From NCBI GenBank assembly GCA_013205275.1, contig JABMNG010000174.1, positions 1 to 6,177 on the forward strand: a DNA stretch of 6,177 nt, given 5' to 3'. The number at the start of each line of letters is the position of its first letter. Position 1 is the stretch's first letter. Both the position numbers and the translations under genes were made by a program. This DNA comes from Methylophilales bacterium (GTDB lineage Bacteria; Pseudomonadota; Gammaproteobacteria; Burkholderiales; Methylophilaceae). Below the pieces are notes generated by a model. That model saw only the letters and a program-made list of their open reading frames with translations, did no database searches and was not told the DNA's origin. This document shows, piece after piece, positions 1 through 5,974 of the stretch.

Positions 1-1
1 A

Positions 2-127
2 GATAAGCCTGCTAAAAAGCCTGCTAAAAAAGAAGCTAAGAAAGAATCAGTGTCTGATGAGCCAAAAAATGGTGGGACTACCAACCTAGGTGCACTTCTT
101 CAAGCAAAGCTTGACGATAAAAAATAA
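2..127 (+). CDS. rpsA: 30S ribosomal protein S1, C-terminal end (partial)
   Basis: This is the last 41 codons and stop of a gene that begins upstream of the window, read in the frame starting at base 2. The peptide has a lysine/alanine/proline-rich stretch (DKPAKKPAKKEAKKE), then an acidic patch, and closes with GGTTNLGALLQAKLDDKK. An ending of the type GTTNLGALLKAKL is typical of proteobacterial S1, and the gene directly after it is ihfB, the usual neighbour of rpsA. S1 binds mRNA on the small ribosomal subunit through repeated S1/OB domains and helps initiation on messages with weak Shine-Dalgarno sequences; those domains lie outside the window. The TAA stop shares its last base with the ATG of ihfB (TAATG), so the two genes are probably co-transcribed and translationally coupled. 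The call rests on the tail motif plus context, because only the non-domain tail is visible. Confidence 0.85.
   Translation, partial: DKPAKKPAKKEAKKESVSDEPKNGGTTNLGALLQAKLDDKK
5..28 (+). repeat. 12-bp direct tandem repeat in the rpsA tail
   Basis: Two identical adjacent copies of AAGCCTGCTAAA lie at 5-16 and 17-28. A degenerate third unit, AAAGAAGCTAAG, follows at 29-40. They encode successive KPAK-type units of the basic S1 tail. This looks like a coding repeat formed by local duplication, not a separate element, and such tracts tend to vary in copy number between strains. Confidence 0.55.
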
Positions 128-405
128 TGACTAAATCAAAACTCATTAATCTTTTAGCTAGTCGATTTTCACAATTAGTTCATAAAGATGCAGAGCTTTC
201 TGTAAAAACAATCCTTGATGCAATGAGTAACGCATTAATTAAAAAACAAAGGATTGAAATAAGAGGCTTTGGGAGTTTTAGTTTAAATTATCGACCACCG
301 CGCCTTGGAAGAAATCCAAAATCAGGAGAAAAAGTTAACGTTCCTGAAAAATATGTGCCACATTTTAAGGCGGGTAAAGAGCTTAGATCAAGAGTTGACA
401 AGTAA
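127..405 (+). CDS. ihfB: Integration host factor subunit beta
   Basis: This encodes a complete 92-residue protein of the HU/IHF DNA-binding family, at the usual family length. IHF is a heterodimer (with IhfA, encoded elsewhere) that binds specific sites in the minor groove and bends DNA sharply, serving nucleoid architecture, transcription and replication. The IHF-beta signature is clear: the helical N-terminal half, then RIEIRGFGSFSLNYRPPR at about 42-59 and GRNPKSGEKV at 61-70. Pro64 in the GRNP turn is the residue expected at the tip of the beta arm, where it intercalates into DNA. The start is fixed by the TAATG overlap with the rpsA stop. There is no clear Shine-Dalgarno sequence, so translation probably depends on ribosomes finishing rpsA. 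The rpsA-ihfB order is the classical one, and it separates IHF-beta from HU and IHF-alpha. A strong terminator follows. Confidence 0.96.
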   Translation: MTKSKLINLLASRFSQLVHKDAELSVKTILDAMSNALIKKQRIEIRGFGSFSLNYRPPRLGRNPKSGEKVNVPEKYVPHFKAGKELRSRVDK

Positions 406-423
406 TTCATACATCAATACATT
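395..423 (+). promoter_or_regulatory. Candidate sigma70 promoter for lapB-pyrF, inside the end of ihfB
   Basis: A perfect -35 box TTGACA (395-400) overlaps the last codons of ihfB. After a 17-bp spacer comes TACATT (418-423), which matches the -10 consensus at 4 of 6 positions. Transcription would start near 430. It is the best candidate seen for driving lapB and pyrF, which are otherwise cut off from the rpsA-ihfB transcript by the terminator just downstream. The -10 is only moderate, and the TTGACA also encodes the Val-Asp-Lys end of IhfB, so a chance match is possible. Confidence 0.45.
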
Positions 424-458
424 AAAAGCATATCTCCCAAAAGATATGCTTTTTTTTT
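424..458 (+). terminator. Intrinsic (rho-independent) terminator after ihfB
   Basis: A perfect 9-bp inverted repeat, AGCATATCT (427-435) with AGATATGCT (442-450), encloses a 6-nt CCCAAA loop. Three more A:T pairs (424-426 with 451-453) extend the stem. An uninterrupted run of nine T follows on the plus strand (450-458). This is a textbook terminator closing the rpsA-ihfB transcript. The stem is AT-rich, so some read-through into lapB, whose ATG lies 22 bp beyond the T run, is possible. Confidence 0.9.
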
Positions 459-480
459 AAAATTAAAGTAATGTTCGCTT

Positions 481-1659
481 ATGGTTGAATTTGAATTTTG
501 GTGGCTTCTAGTAATTCCATTCTTTTTTGGTTTGGGCTGGTCTGCGGCCAGAATTGATATTCGTCAAATTATCTCAGAGAGCACAGACTTTCCATCGTCA
601 CTTTTTAAGGGACTTAACTACTTAATCAAGAACCAGTATGAAAAAGCGGCAGAATCCTTTGGGGACGCTTTGAAGATTAACAACGAATCGCTAGAGATAC
701 ATTTTGTCCTAGGTAGTATTTATCGAAGAAATGGGCAGCTCGATAAAGCAATTAATCTTCATATTGAGCTACTTGATACTAGGGAGCTAAATATCAAGCA
801 AAGAGAGTCAGTTAAGGCTGAGCTAGCTCTTGATTACTTTAAGGCGGGATTATACGACCGAGCTGAAGAGCTTCTCCTACAATTAAACAAAGAAAATTAC
901 CACCAGTTCTCTCTAAACACTTTACTCGAAATTTATAGTAAAGAAAGGGAGTGGAATAAGGCAATTGAGACAGCTACTCAACTAGAAAAAATTTCAGGAG
1001 TATCATTTAGGGACAATATAAGTCAGTTTTATTGTGAAATTGCTGTGATTTTTATACTCGAAAAAAAGAATGCTTTAGCAAAAGACTCATTAATGAAGGC
1101 TCTTGATGAATACAAAAACTGTGTCAGAGCAAATATTCTCCTTGGTGATGTTAGTGAGGTAGAAGGGAGGTTTGAAGAGGCTATTTCATATTGGAAAAAG
1201 ATTGAGTATCAACAACCAGAATATCTAGGGCTTGTTGCATCTAAAATTCTTAGCGCATATCAGCGCATAAATATGCCTAATGAGGGAATTGCAGTGCTCT
1301 CTAGATACTACGAGCTTTATAAACTTAAAACATTGTCAGGTGTTTTGTACGCAGCAACAATGTCGAACGAAGGACCTGAAAAGGCAGAAAGCATGGCTCG
1401 GAATGAATTAATTCAAAGGCCAAGTCTATCAGCGCTTGATCAGCTATTTGAGGCTCAAGCAATTGGTAAAACTAATGAAATAAGCAATATTGAGCTAATT
1501 CAACAAACTATTAAGAATGCAATTGGTGATCGTAGATTTTACGCCTGTAAAAAATGTGGGTTTAAAGCAAGGCAGTTTCATTGGCAATGCCCAGCCTGTA
1601 ATGGATGGGAGTCCCTACCCTCTGAGCCAATAGATATTATCCTTGACAATAAAATATGA
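481..1659 (+). CDS. lapB: LPS assembly protein B (LapB/YciM), TPR and rubredoxin-type membrane protein
   Basis: The 392-residue product is close to the usual length of the LapB family (E. coli about 389). An N-terminal hydrophobic segment (about residues 6-23, FWWLLVIPFFFGLGW) should anchor it in the inner membrane. TPR-like helical repeats fill roughly 40-345, for example GLNYLIKNQYEKAAESF and IYRRNGQLDKAINLH. A rubredoxin-like metal knuckle with Cys356, Cys359, Cys370 and Cys373 (CKKCG and CPAC) closes the protein. In characterised enterobacteria LapB acts as adaptor for FtsH degradation of LpxC and so limits LPS synthesis; the same role here is inferred from homology. An in-frame TAA at 469-471 rules out a longer start, and the membrane anchor rules out a much later one. 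The Shine-Dalgarno is weak. The stop overlaps the pyrF start (ATGA). The usual partner gene lapA is not present upstream. Confidence 0.93.
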   Translation: MVEFEFWWLLVIPFFFGLGWSAARIDIRQIISESTDFPSSLFKGLNYLIKNQYEKAAESFGDALKINNESLEIHFVLGSIYRRNGQLDKAINLHIELLDTRELNIKQRESVKAELALDYFKAGLYDRAEELLLQLNKENYHQFSLNTLLEIYSKEREWNKAIETATQLEKISGVSFRDNISQFYCEIAVIFILEKKNALAKDSLMKALDEYKNCVRANILLGDVSEVEGRFEEAISYWKKIEYQQPEYLGLVASKILSAYQRINMPNEGIAVLSRYYELYKLKTLSGVLYAATMSNEGPEKAESMARNELIQRPSLSALDQLFEAQAIGKTNEISNIELIQQTIKNAIGDRRFYACKKCGFKARQFHWQCPACNGWESLPSEPIDIILDNKI

Positions 1660-2354
1660 TATTAAATAACCCAAAACTATTTGTTGCGCTAGATTTCGAT
1701 ACTCTTGAAGATGTAAAAGAGTTCGGACAGAAAATAACGCCTGAGAAATGTGGCGTTAAAGTAGGTAAAGAACTGTTTACCTTAGGCGGCCCTTCTATTG
1801 TGGAGTGGTTTCAAAATAAAAATTTTGATGTTTTTTTAGATCTCAAGTTTCATGATATTCCAAACACAGTCAAAAAGGCCTGCTATGTAGCATCAAAACT
1901 TGGAGTATGGATGTTAAATGTTCATGCTATGGGTGGTAATGAAATGTTAAATGCGGCCAAGGAAGGTGTGGATCAGTCAAATGAAGATCCATATTTAATT
2001 GCCGTCACTATTCTAACAAGCATGAACAACAAAGACCTAAATGATATCGGAATTATGCATTCTGTAAGCGATGAAATTTTAAAGTTAGCAATGAATGTTG
2101 CATCCCATAAGCTCGACGGAATAGTTTGTAGTGCAAATGATATTAGGGATATTAAGGCCTTTCTCCCGAAAAACTTTGTATATGTAACACCTGGGATCAG
2201 ACTAAACTCAGAAGAACAAGATGATCAAAAACGAATTATGACACCAGAAGCTGCAATTCAAGAAGGCTCCAATGTTCTTGTAGTAGGTCGCCCAATCACA
2301 AGATCTAAAACGCCAGATGATGTAATAGAGGAAATACTTAAACGAATTAGTTAG
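1656..2354 (+). CDS. pyrF: Orotidine 5'-phosphate decarboxylase
   Basis: This 232-residue enzyme catalyses the last step of de novo UMP synthesis, decarboxylating OMP to UMP in the cytoplasm. Family motifs are all present. Asp13 (VALDF) and Lys35 (VKVGKEL) sit near the N terminus. The catalytic DxKxxD motif is Asp62-Lys64-Asp67 in LDLKFHDIP. The C-terminal phosphate-binding parts are VTPGIR (177-182) and VVGRPIT (209-215). Length and motif spacing match the short bacterial PyrF group, as in E. coli. The start overlaps the lapB stop as ATGA with no Shine-Dalgarno, so translation is probably coupled to lapB; lapB-pyrF is also the order in E. coli. The 3' end overlaps the convergent metG by 8 bp, and no terminator is visible between them. 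Confidence 0.96.
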   Translation: MILNNPKLFVALDFDTLEDVKEFGQKITPEKCGVKVGKELFTLGGPSIVEWFQNKNFDVFLDLKFHDIPNTVKKACYVASKLGVWMLNVHAMGGNEMLNAAKEGVDQSNEDPYLIAVTILTSMNNKDLNDIGIMHSVSDEILKLAMNVASHKLDGIVCSANDIRDIKAFLPKNFVYVTPGIRLNSEEQDDQKRIMTPEAAIQEGSNVLVVGRPITRSKTPDDVIEEILKRIS

Positions 2355-4005
2355 AGTTTTGACTCAACATTTCATCAATACTAATCTGCTCTAAACGTGT
2401 CATTAAATGAGTGTACTGAGAGATAGTCACTATATCTTTATGAATAAGATTGATTGACTTAAAATCTGATTCTCCGTAAAAGCTTGCAATTTTTGATGTT
2501 AGGTTTGGCATAACCGGCGCATAGTATATTGAAAGTATCCTAAAACTCTGCAAAGCAGCTGAGCATATCTGATGAAGTGGGGACATAGAGACTTGTTCTG
2601 CTTCATTTTTTGCGAGAATCCAGGGCGCTAATCGGTTGACATATTCATTCACCCTTTCGGTAAAAGACATTAATAATCGATTTAATTTACTAAATTGCCT
2701 GGCCTCATAAAGCCCAACAACCTCTTCTTTTATAGCAAGTAATTCATTTATAAGCTCATGGGACTCGGTATGCGTAATTTTTTCGGCTGAAATAATAGTA
2801 TTGCTAAAGTACTTAGTAATAAAGCCGGATGTTCTACTAGGTATATTAATAAATTTACCAACTAAATCACTATTAACTTTCGCAAGAAAATCATCTAGAT
2901 TTAGATCGATATCCTCCATTGAGTCATTAAGTTTAGAAAAGTAATAATATCTTAGGTAGTCAGGATTTTTTATTGTATCTAAATAACTACGCGCTGTTAC
3001 AAAGGTGCCACGTGACTTAGACATCTTCTCATTGTTAACCGTCAGAAAACCATGAGCATAAATTTTTGTAGGTGTTCTATAGCCAGAAAAAGAAAGGGTT
3101 GCTGGCCAAAATAGCGCATGAAAATATAAGATATCCTTACCAATAAAGTGTATTAACTCAGTTTCACTACCCTCTTTCCAATACTCATCGAATGACAAGT
3201 TTCTGTCATCTGCTAACTTCTTAAAACTCGCCATATAGCCAATTGGAGCATCTAGCCATACATAAAAAAACTTTCCAGGGGCATCTGGAATTTCGAAACC
3301 AAAATACGGAGCGTCTCGTGAGATGTCCCAGTCGGACAATCCTGCTTTAAACCATTCTTTAAGCTTGTTGCTTGCTTCGACCTGGAGCGTTCCAGAGTTT
3401 GTCCACGCATCCAAAAATTCTTCGCACTCAGAAAGTTTAAAGAAAAAATGATCTGTTTTCTTTTTTATTGGTGTGGTGCCTGAAATGACCGAGTAAGCGT
3501 TAATTAATTCAGTAGGATTATATGTTGACCCACAAGACTCGCAAGAGTCCCCATATTGATCCATGGCTTTACATTTAGGGCATTGTCCCTTAATAAAGCG
3601 ATCAGGTAAAAACATTTCCTTTTGACTGTCATAGAACTGCTCAATCTCTTTCATTTCTATTTTATTATTTTTAACTAGAGCCTTATAGATAGACTCGGAA
3701 AGTACTTTGTTTTCAATAGAATTAGTTGAGTAAAAGTTATCAAATGAAATATTGAAATCTGAAAAATCTTGGGAATGCTCTTTATGCACCATATCAACCA
3801 ACTGTTCTGGGGTAATATTTTCTTTCTCGGCTCTCAGCATAACTGGGGTGCCGTGGGTATCATCTGCACATACGTAATACAGATCATTTCCAGCTAACCT
3901 TTGGTGGCGACACCAGATATCAGTTTGAATGTATTCAACTAGGTGCCCAAGGTGTATACTGCCATTTGCATATGGTAACGCTGATGTAACAAGAATTTTC
4001 CGCAT
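2347..4005 (-). CDS. metG: Methionine--tRNA ligase, short form without C-terminal tRNA-binding domain
   Basis: This class I synthetase charges tRNA-Met with methionine using ATP. From the chosen start (MRKILVTSALPYANG) it has 552 residues. The HIGH-type motif is HLGH (18-21). The zinc knuckle of the connective domain has Cys142, Cys145, Cys155 and Cys158 (CPKC and CESC). WLDAPIGYM (250-258) lies in the catalytic core, and KMSKS is at 327-331. The anticodon-binding helical domain follows, including VNRLAPW, and the protein ends there. Proteobacterial MetG is commonly about 670-690 residues with a C-terminal EMAP/Trbp111-like OB domain, which is missing here. The frame is open up to a TTG at 4050 and has another ATG at 4014. 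The ATG at 4005 is preferred because it matches the family N terminus and lies downstream of a probable promoter. It is divergent from apbC, as in E. coli. Its stop overlaps the convergent pyrF. Confidence 0.95.
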   Translation of the reverse strand: MRKILVTSALPYANGSIHLGHLVEYIQTDIWCRHQRLAGNDLYYVCADDTHGTPVMLRAEKENITPEQLVDMVHKEHSQDFSDFNISFDNFYSTNSIENKVLSESIYKALVKNNKIEMKEIEQFYDSQKEMFLPDRFIKGQCPKCKAMDQYGDSCESCGSTYNPTELINAYSVISGTTPIKKKTDHFFFKLSECEEFLDAWTNSGTLQVEASNKLKEWFKAGLSDWDISRDAPYFGFEIPDAPGKFFYVWLDAPIGYMASFKKLADDRNLSFDEYWKEGSETELIHFIGKDILYFHALFWPATLSFSGYRTPTKIYAHGFLTVNNEKMSKSRGTFVTARSYLDTIKNPDYLRYYYFSKLNDSMEDIDLNLDDFLAKVNSDLVGKFINIPSRTSGFITKYFSNTIISAEKITHTESHELINELLAIKEEVVGLYEARQFSKLNRLLMSFTERVNEYVNRLAPWILAKNEAEQVSMSPLHQICSAALQSFRILSIYYAPVMPNLTSKIASFYGESDFKSINLIHKDIVTISQYTHLMTRLEQISIDEMLSQNSN

Positions 4006-4040
4006 TGACTTCATTCGAGGTATTTGTTTAATAAGGGAAT

Positions 4041-4049
4041 ATTCTATCA
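4041..4049 (-). promoter_or_regulatory. Candidate extended -10 promoter for metG
   Basis: On the minus strand the motif TGATAGAAT combines the TG of an extended -10 with TAGAAT, which matches TATAAT at 5 of 6 positions. Transcription would begin near 4034, giving a leader of about 29 nt before the ATG at 4005. No good -35 is seen at 16-18 bp, which is tolerated when an extended -10 is present. The in-frame TTG at 4050-4048 falls within this element, which argues against that codon being the metG start. Confidence 0.4.
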
Positions 4050-4051
4050 AA

Positions 4052-4079
4052 TTACCAACCCAATCACATTAGTTAAAAT
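4052..4079 (+). promoter_or_regulatory. Candidate sigma70 promoter for apbC
   Basis: TTACCA (4052-4057, 4 of 6 to the -35 consensus) is separated by 16 bp from TAAAAT (4074-4079, 5 of 6 to the -10 consensus). Transcription would start near 4086, leaving a short leader before the ATG at 4103. It lies back to back with the metG promoter candidate in the only gap between these divergent genes. In AT-rich DNA such matches are easily found by chance, so support is modest. Confidence 0.35.
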
Positions 4080-4102
4080 AATTTTTTAGAAAGAAATAAG
4101 CT

Positions 4103-5179
4103 ATGGAAGATATAATTAAAGAAATATTATTAAACCTAACTCATGTCAATTATGAAGAAAGTTTTATAAAAGAAAGAAATGTAAGGTCAATTTCAGTTCA
4201 AAAAGATAAGGTTGAAATTTCTATTGAACTAAACTTTCCAATTGTTTTGCTAGAAAATGAATTTAAAGCTCTTATTGCTAATGAAATAGAGATGCTAATA
4301 AAGATTCCAGTTCAAATTTATTTAACTCAAAAAATTAAGAGCCATCAAGCACAGAAAGGCATTAGCCTGATAAAGGGAGTTAAAAATGTAATTGCAGTAG
4401 CGTCTGGTAAGGGTGGGGTTGGAAAATCATCCACTGCTGTTAATCTTGCCTTGGCTTTAATGAACGAAGGCTCAAGGGTGGGTATATTAGATGCTGATAT
4501 TTATGGGCCAAGCCAGCCTCAGATGCTAGGCATTAATCAAAAGCCTGAGAGCAAAGATGGTAAATCTATGGAGCCTCTTATTGCTCATGGGCTGCAAGTT
4601 ATGTCTGTTGGCTTTCTAGTGGATCAAGAAACACCTATGATCTGGAGGGGCCCTATGGTAACTAATACTCTGGAGCAGTTACTAAAAGAAACAAACTGGG
4701 ATAATCTTGATTATTTAGTAATTGACCTTCCTCCAGGCACGGGAGATATTCATCTGACATTAGCGCAAAAAATTCCAGTAACAGGGGCAATAATAGTCAC
4801 CACACCTCAGGACATTGCACTCTTGGATGCTCGAAGAGGTTTAAAAATGTTTGAGAAAGTAAATGTTCCTATTATAGGAATCGTAGAAAATATGTCGACC
4901 CACATTTGCACTAATTGTGGGCATGAAGAGCATATATTTGGCCATGGAGGGGGAAATAAAATGTCGATTGACTACAACACTCTTTTATTAGGAAATCTAC
5001 CTCTAGACATCTCCATAAGAGAGCAACTTGACAATGGGAATCCATCGGTAGCTGCAGATCCAACCAGTAAAATTTCAAAAATTTACCAGACAATTGCTCA
5101 AAAAGTTGCATATAAAGTTTCAGAGCTCGCTGAGGATCACAGCGGAAAATTTCCAAATATTGTTATTCAGAATAGCTAA
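4103..5179 (+). CDS. apbC: Iron-sulfur cluster carrier protein ApbC (Mrp/NBP35-family P-loop ATPase)
   Basis: The 358-residue protein belongs to the Mrp/ApbC branch of the MinD-type P-loop ATPases, cytoplasmic proteins that hold and transfer [4Fe-4S] clusters to apo-enzymes. Residues 1-75 form a divergent MIP18/DUF59-type domain lacking an obvious DP motif. The deviant Walker A is SGKGGVGKSS (101-110). LDADIYGPSQP (129-139) is the switch region, YLVIDLPPGTGD (204-215) the Walker B region, and VTTPQDIALLDARRG (232-246) a conserved stretch. Cys269 and Cys272 (CTNC) form the CxxC that bridges the cluster in the dimer. The second motif set distinguishes it from MinD and ParA. The start at 4103 is the first codon giving the normal family length; the Shine-Dalgarno is weak. 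It is divergent from metG, the common proteobacterial pairing. Its stop overlaps that of pgl by 4 bp with no terminator visible. In E. coli and many relatives dcd lies near mrp, but it is not seen here. Confidence 0.95.
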   Translation: MEDIIKEILLNLTHVNYEESFIKERNVRSISVQKDKVEISIELNFPIVLLENEFKALIANEIEMLIKIPVQIYLTQKIKSHQAQKGISLIKGVKNVIAVASGKGGVGKSSTAVNLALALMNEGSRVGILDADIYGPSQPQMLGINQKPESKDGKSMEPLIAHGLQVMSVGFLVDQETPMIWRGPMVTNTLEQLLKETNWDNLDYLVIDLPPGTGDIHLTLAQKIPVTGAIIVTTPQDIALLDARRGLKMFEKVNVPIIGIVENMSTHICTNCGHEEHIFGHGGGNKMSIDYNTLLLGNLPLDISIREQLDNGNPSVAADPTSKISKIYQTIAQKVAYKVSELAEDHSGKFPNIVIQNS

Positions 5180-5853
5180 ACTAAGTCGTAAGTTAATACC
5201 TTGACATTATTATTAGCGGAAATCAGTGAGGCTGGAGTTAAATTTTCATTAATCCATGCCTGAAAGGCTTTTGCTTTATTTTTTCCAGTGACAAGAAAAA
5301 TAATATCCCTGGCATTAGTTAATCCTCTAACAGTTAATGAAACTCTTTCACTGGGTAGCTTTGGGGCATTATAGACTGGAATTACCGACCTACGATCGTC
5401 CCATTCGTGCCCAGGAAAAAGGCTTGCAATATGTCCATCTTCGCCAAAGCCTAATAATACTAGATCAAATTTCGGTGCTTTAAGAACGATATTCTCATAC
5501 TCACTTGCTGCCTTTTCGTTTCCAATTTCTCCGCGAATAGGAAATATTTGTGTGGAAGGGATATTGCAGTGCATAAACCAACTTTCAGAAGCCATCACAC
5601 TATTTCTTTCGGAATTATTCTCAGCTAGGCATCGTTCATCGCCGAAGTAAACATACCAGGCCGACCAGTCAGTCTGTGCCTTTGCTAATTTTGAGTATAT
5701 GGACTTAGGAGTGCTGCCCCCACAAAGAACAATTGAAAATGAGCCTCTCTCCTCAATTGCTTTATTTGCTAAGTTGGCAATGATTGAAGCTGCAGAGTCC
5801 TCAAACTCCGACTTCTCTTTAAATGATTGCTGAATAATGTTATGTCGTTCCAT
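5176..5853 (-). CDS. pgl: 6-phosphogluconolactonase (DevB/NagB-type)
   Basis: This 225-residue enzyme hydrolyses 6-phosphoglucono-1,5-lactone to 6-phosphogluconate, the second step of the oxidative pentose phosphate pathway, in the cytoplasm. Its length is normal for the DevB type. Motifs in order are CGGSTPKSIY (44-53, phosphate-binding loop), YFGDERC (69-75, with the conserved Arg), GFGEDGHIASLFPGH (135-149, with the catalytic His141) and ERVSLT (169-174). The GEDGHxASLFPGH motif separates it from the glucosamine-6-phosphate deaminases of the same fold. The ATG at 5853 is preceded by GAG within TTGAGAAATTC, an acceptable Shine-Dalgarno. It is divergent from gnd, which encodes the next enzyme of the pathway, and convergent with apbC. 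In a methylotroph using the RuMP cycle this step also belongs to formaldehyde dissimilation; that context is inferred. Confidence 0.95.
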   Translation of the reverse strand: MERHNIIQQSFKEKSEFEDSAASIIANLANKAIEERGSFSIVLCGGSTPKSIYSKLAKAQTDWSAWYVYFGDERCLAENNSERNSVMASESWFMHCNIPSTQIFPIRGEIGNEKAASEYENIVLKAPKFDLVLLGFGEDGHIASLFPGHEWDDRRSVIPVYNAPKLPSERVSLTVRGLTNARDIIFLVTGKNKAKAFQAWINENLTPASLISANNNVKVLTYDLV

Positions 5854-5883
5854 GAATTTCTCAAGATTAATGAAATTTCCTTG

Positions 5884-5911
5884 TTGGTATTTGCTATAAT
5901 TGCGAAGTCAA
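5884..5911 (-). promoter_or_regulatory. Weak candidate promoter for pgl, overlapping the gnd promoter
   Basis: On the minus strand TTGACT (5911-5906, 5 of 6 to the -35 consensus) is followed after 16 bp by TACCAA (5889-5884, only 3 of 6 to the -10 consensus). Transcription would start near 5876, about 23 nt before the pgl ATG. The -10 is poor. An alternative pair, TTGCTA then TATAGC with an 18-bp gap, is about equally weak. Some promoter for pgl must lie in this gap unless pgl is read through from elsewhere, but which one is uncertain. Confidence 0.25.
5892..5900 (+). promoter_or_regulatory. Extended -10 promoter for gnd
   Basis: TGCTATAAT is a perfect consensus -10 (TATAAT, 5895-5900) with a perfect extended TGn element. 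No good -35 is found 16-18 bp upstream, which is normal for extended -10 promoters. The predicted start is near 5907, leaving an A-rich, G-poor leader of about 68 nt with no strong secondary structure that I can see. It is the best -10 match in the window. Confidence 0.65.
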
Positions 5912-5964
5912 AAAATTAGCAAGAAAAATAATCCAAAAGATTAACAAATTTTACACTTATACAA

Positions 5965-5969
5965 AAGGA
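5965..5969 (+). promoter_or_regulatory. Strong ribosome binding site of gnd
   Basis: AAGGA at 5965-5969 lies 5 nt before the ATG at 5975, close to ideal Shine-Dalgarno sequence and spacing. It is clearly better than the sites in front of the other genes here and fixes the gnd start. Confidence 0.75.
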
Positions 5970-5974
5970 ATAAA

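Noticed and set aside
471..488. An ATG at 471 before lapB, considered as a lapB start or a leader peptide.
   Set aside because: It is out of frame with lapB and reaches TGA after only five codons. It has no Shine-Dalgarno, and nothing suggests attenuation.
1546..1599. The Cys-x2-Cys ... Cys-x2-Cys at the end of lapB, considered as a separate zinc-ribbon gene or a fusion.
   Set aside because: This rubredoxin-type knuckle is a normal C-terminal part of LapB/YciM, so it is no fusion or novelty.
4063..4070. TGTGA/TCACA-like bases in the metG-apbC gap, considered as a CRP-type operator.
   Set aside because: Only one half-site is present, and the required second half at the proper distance is missing. 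It is most likely chance.
4911..5156. An 81-codon open frame on the minus strand.
   Set aside because: It lies wholly inside apbC, whose Cys-x-x-Cys motif and C-terminal family sequence are conserved in the other strand. The product resembles no family and has no ribosome binding site, so it is a shadow frame.
5893..5920. A weak inverted repeat (GCTATAATT against AATTAGC) in the gnd leader, considered as a riboswitch or operator.
   Set aside because: The pairing is imperfect and AT-only apart from two G:C pairs, and its left arm is the promoter -10 itself. No known leader-RNA motif is recognisable.
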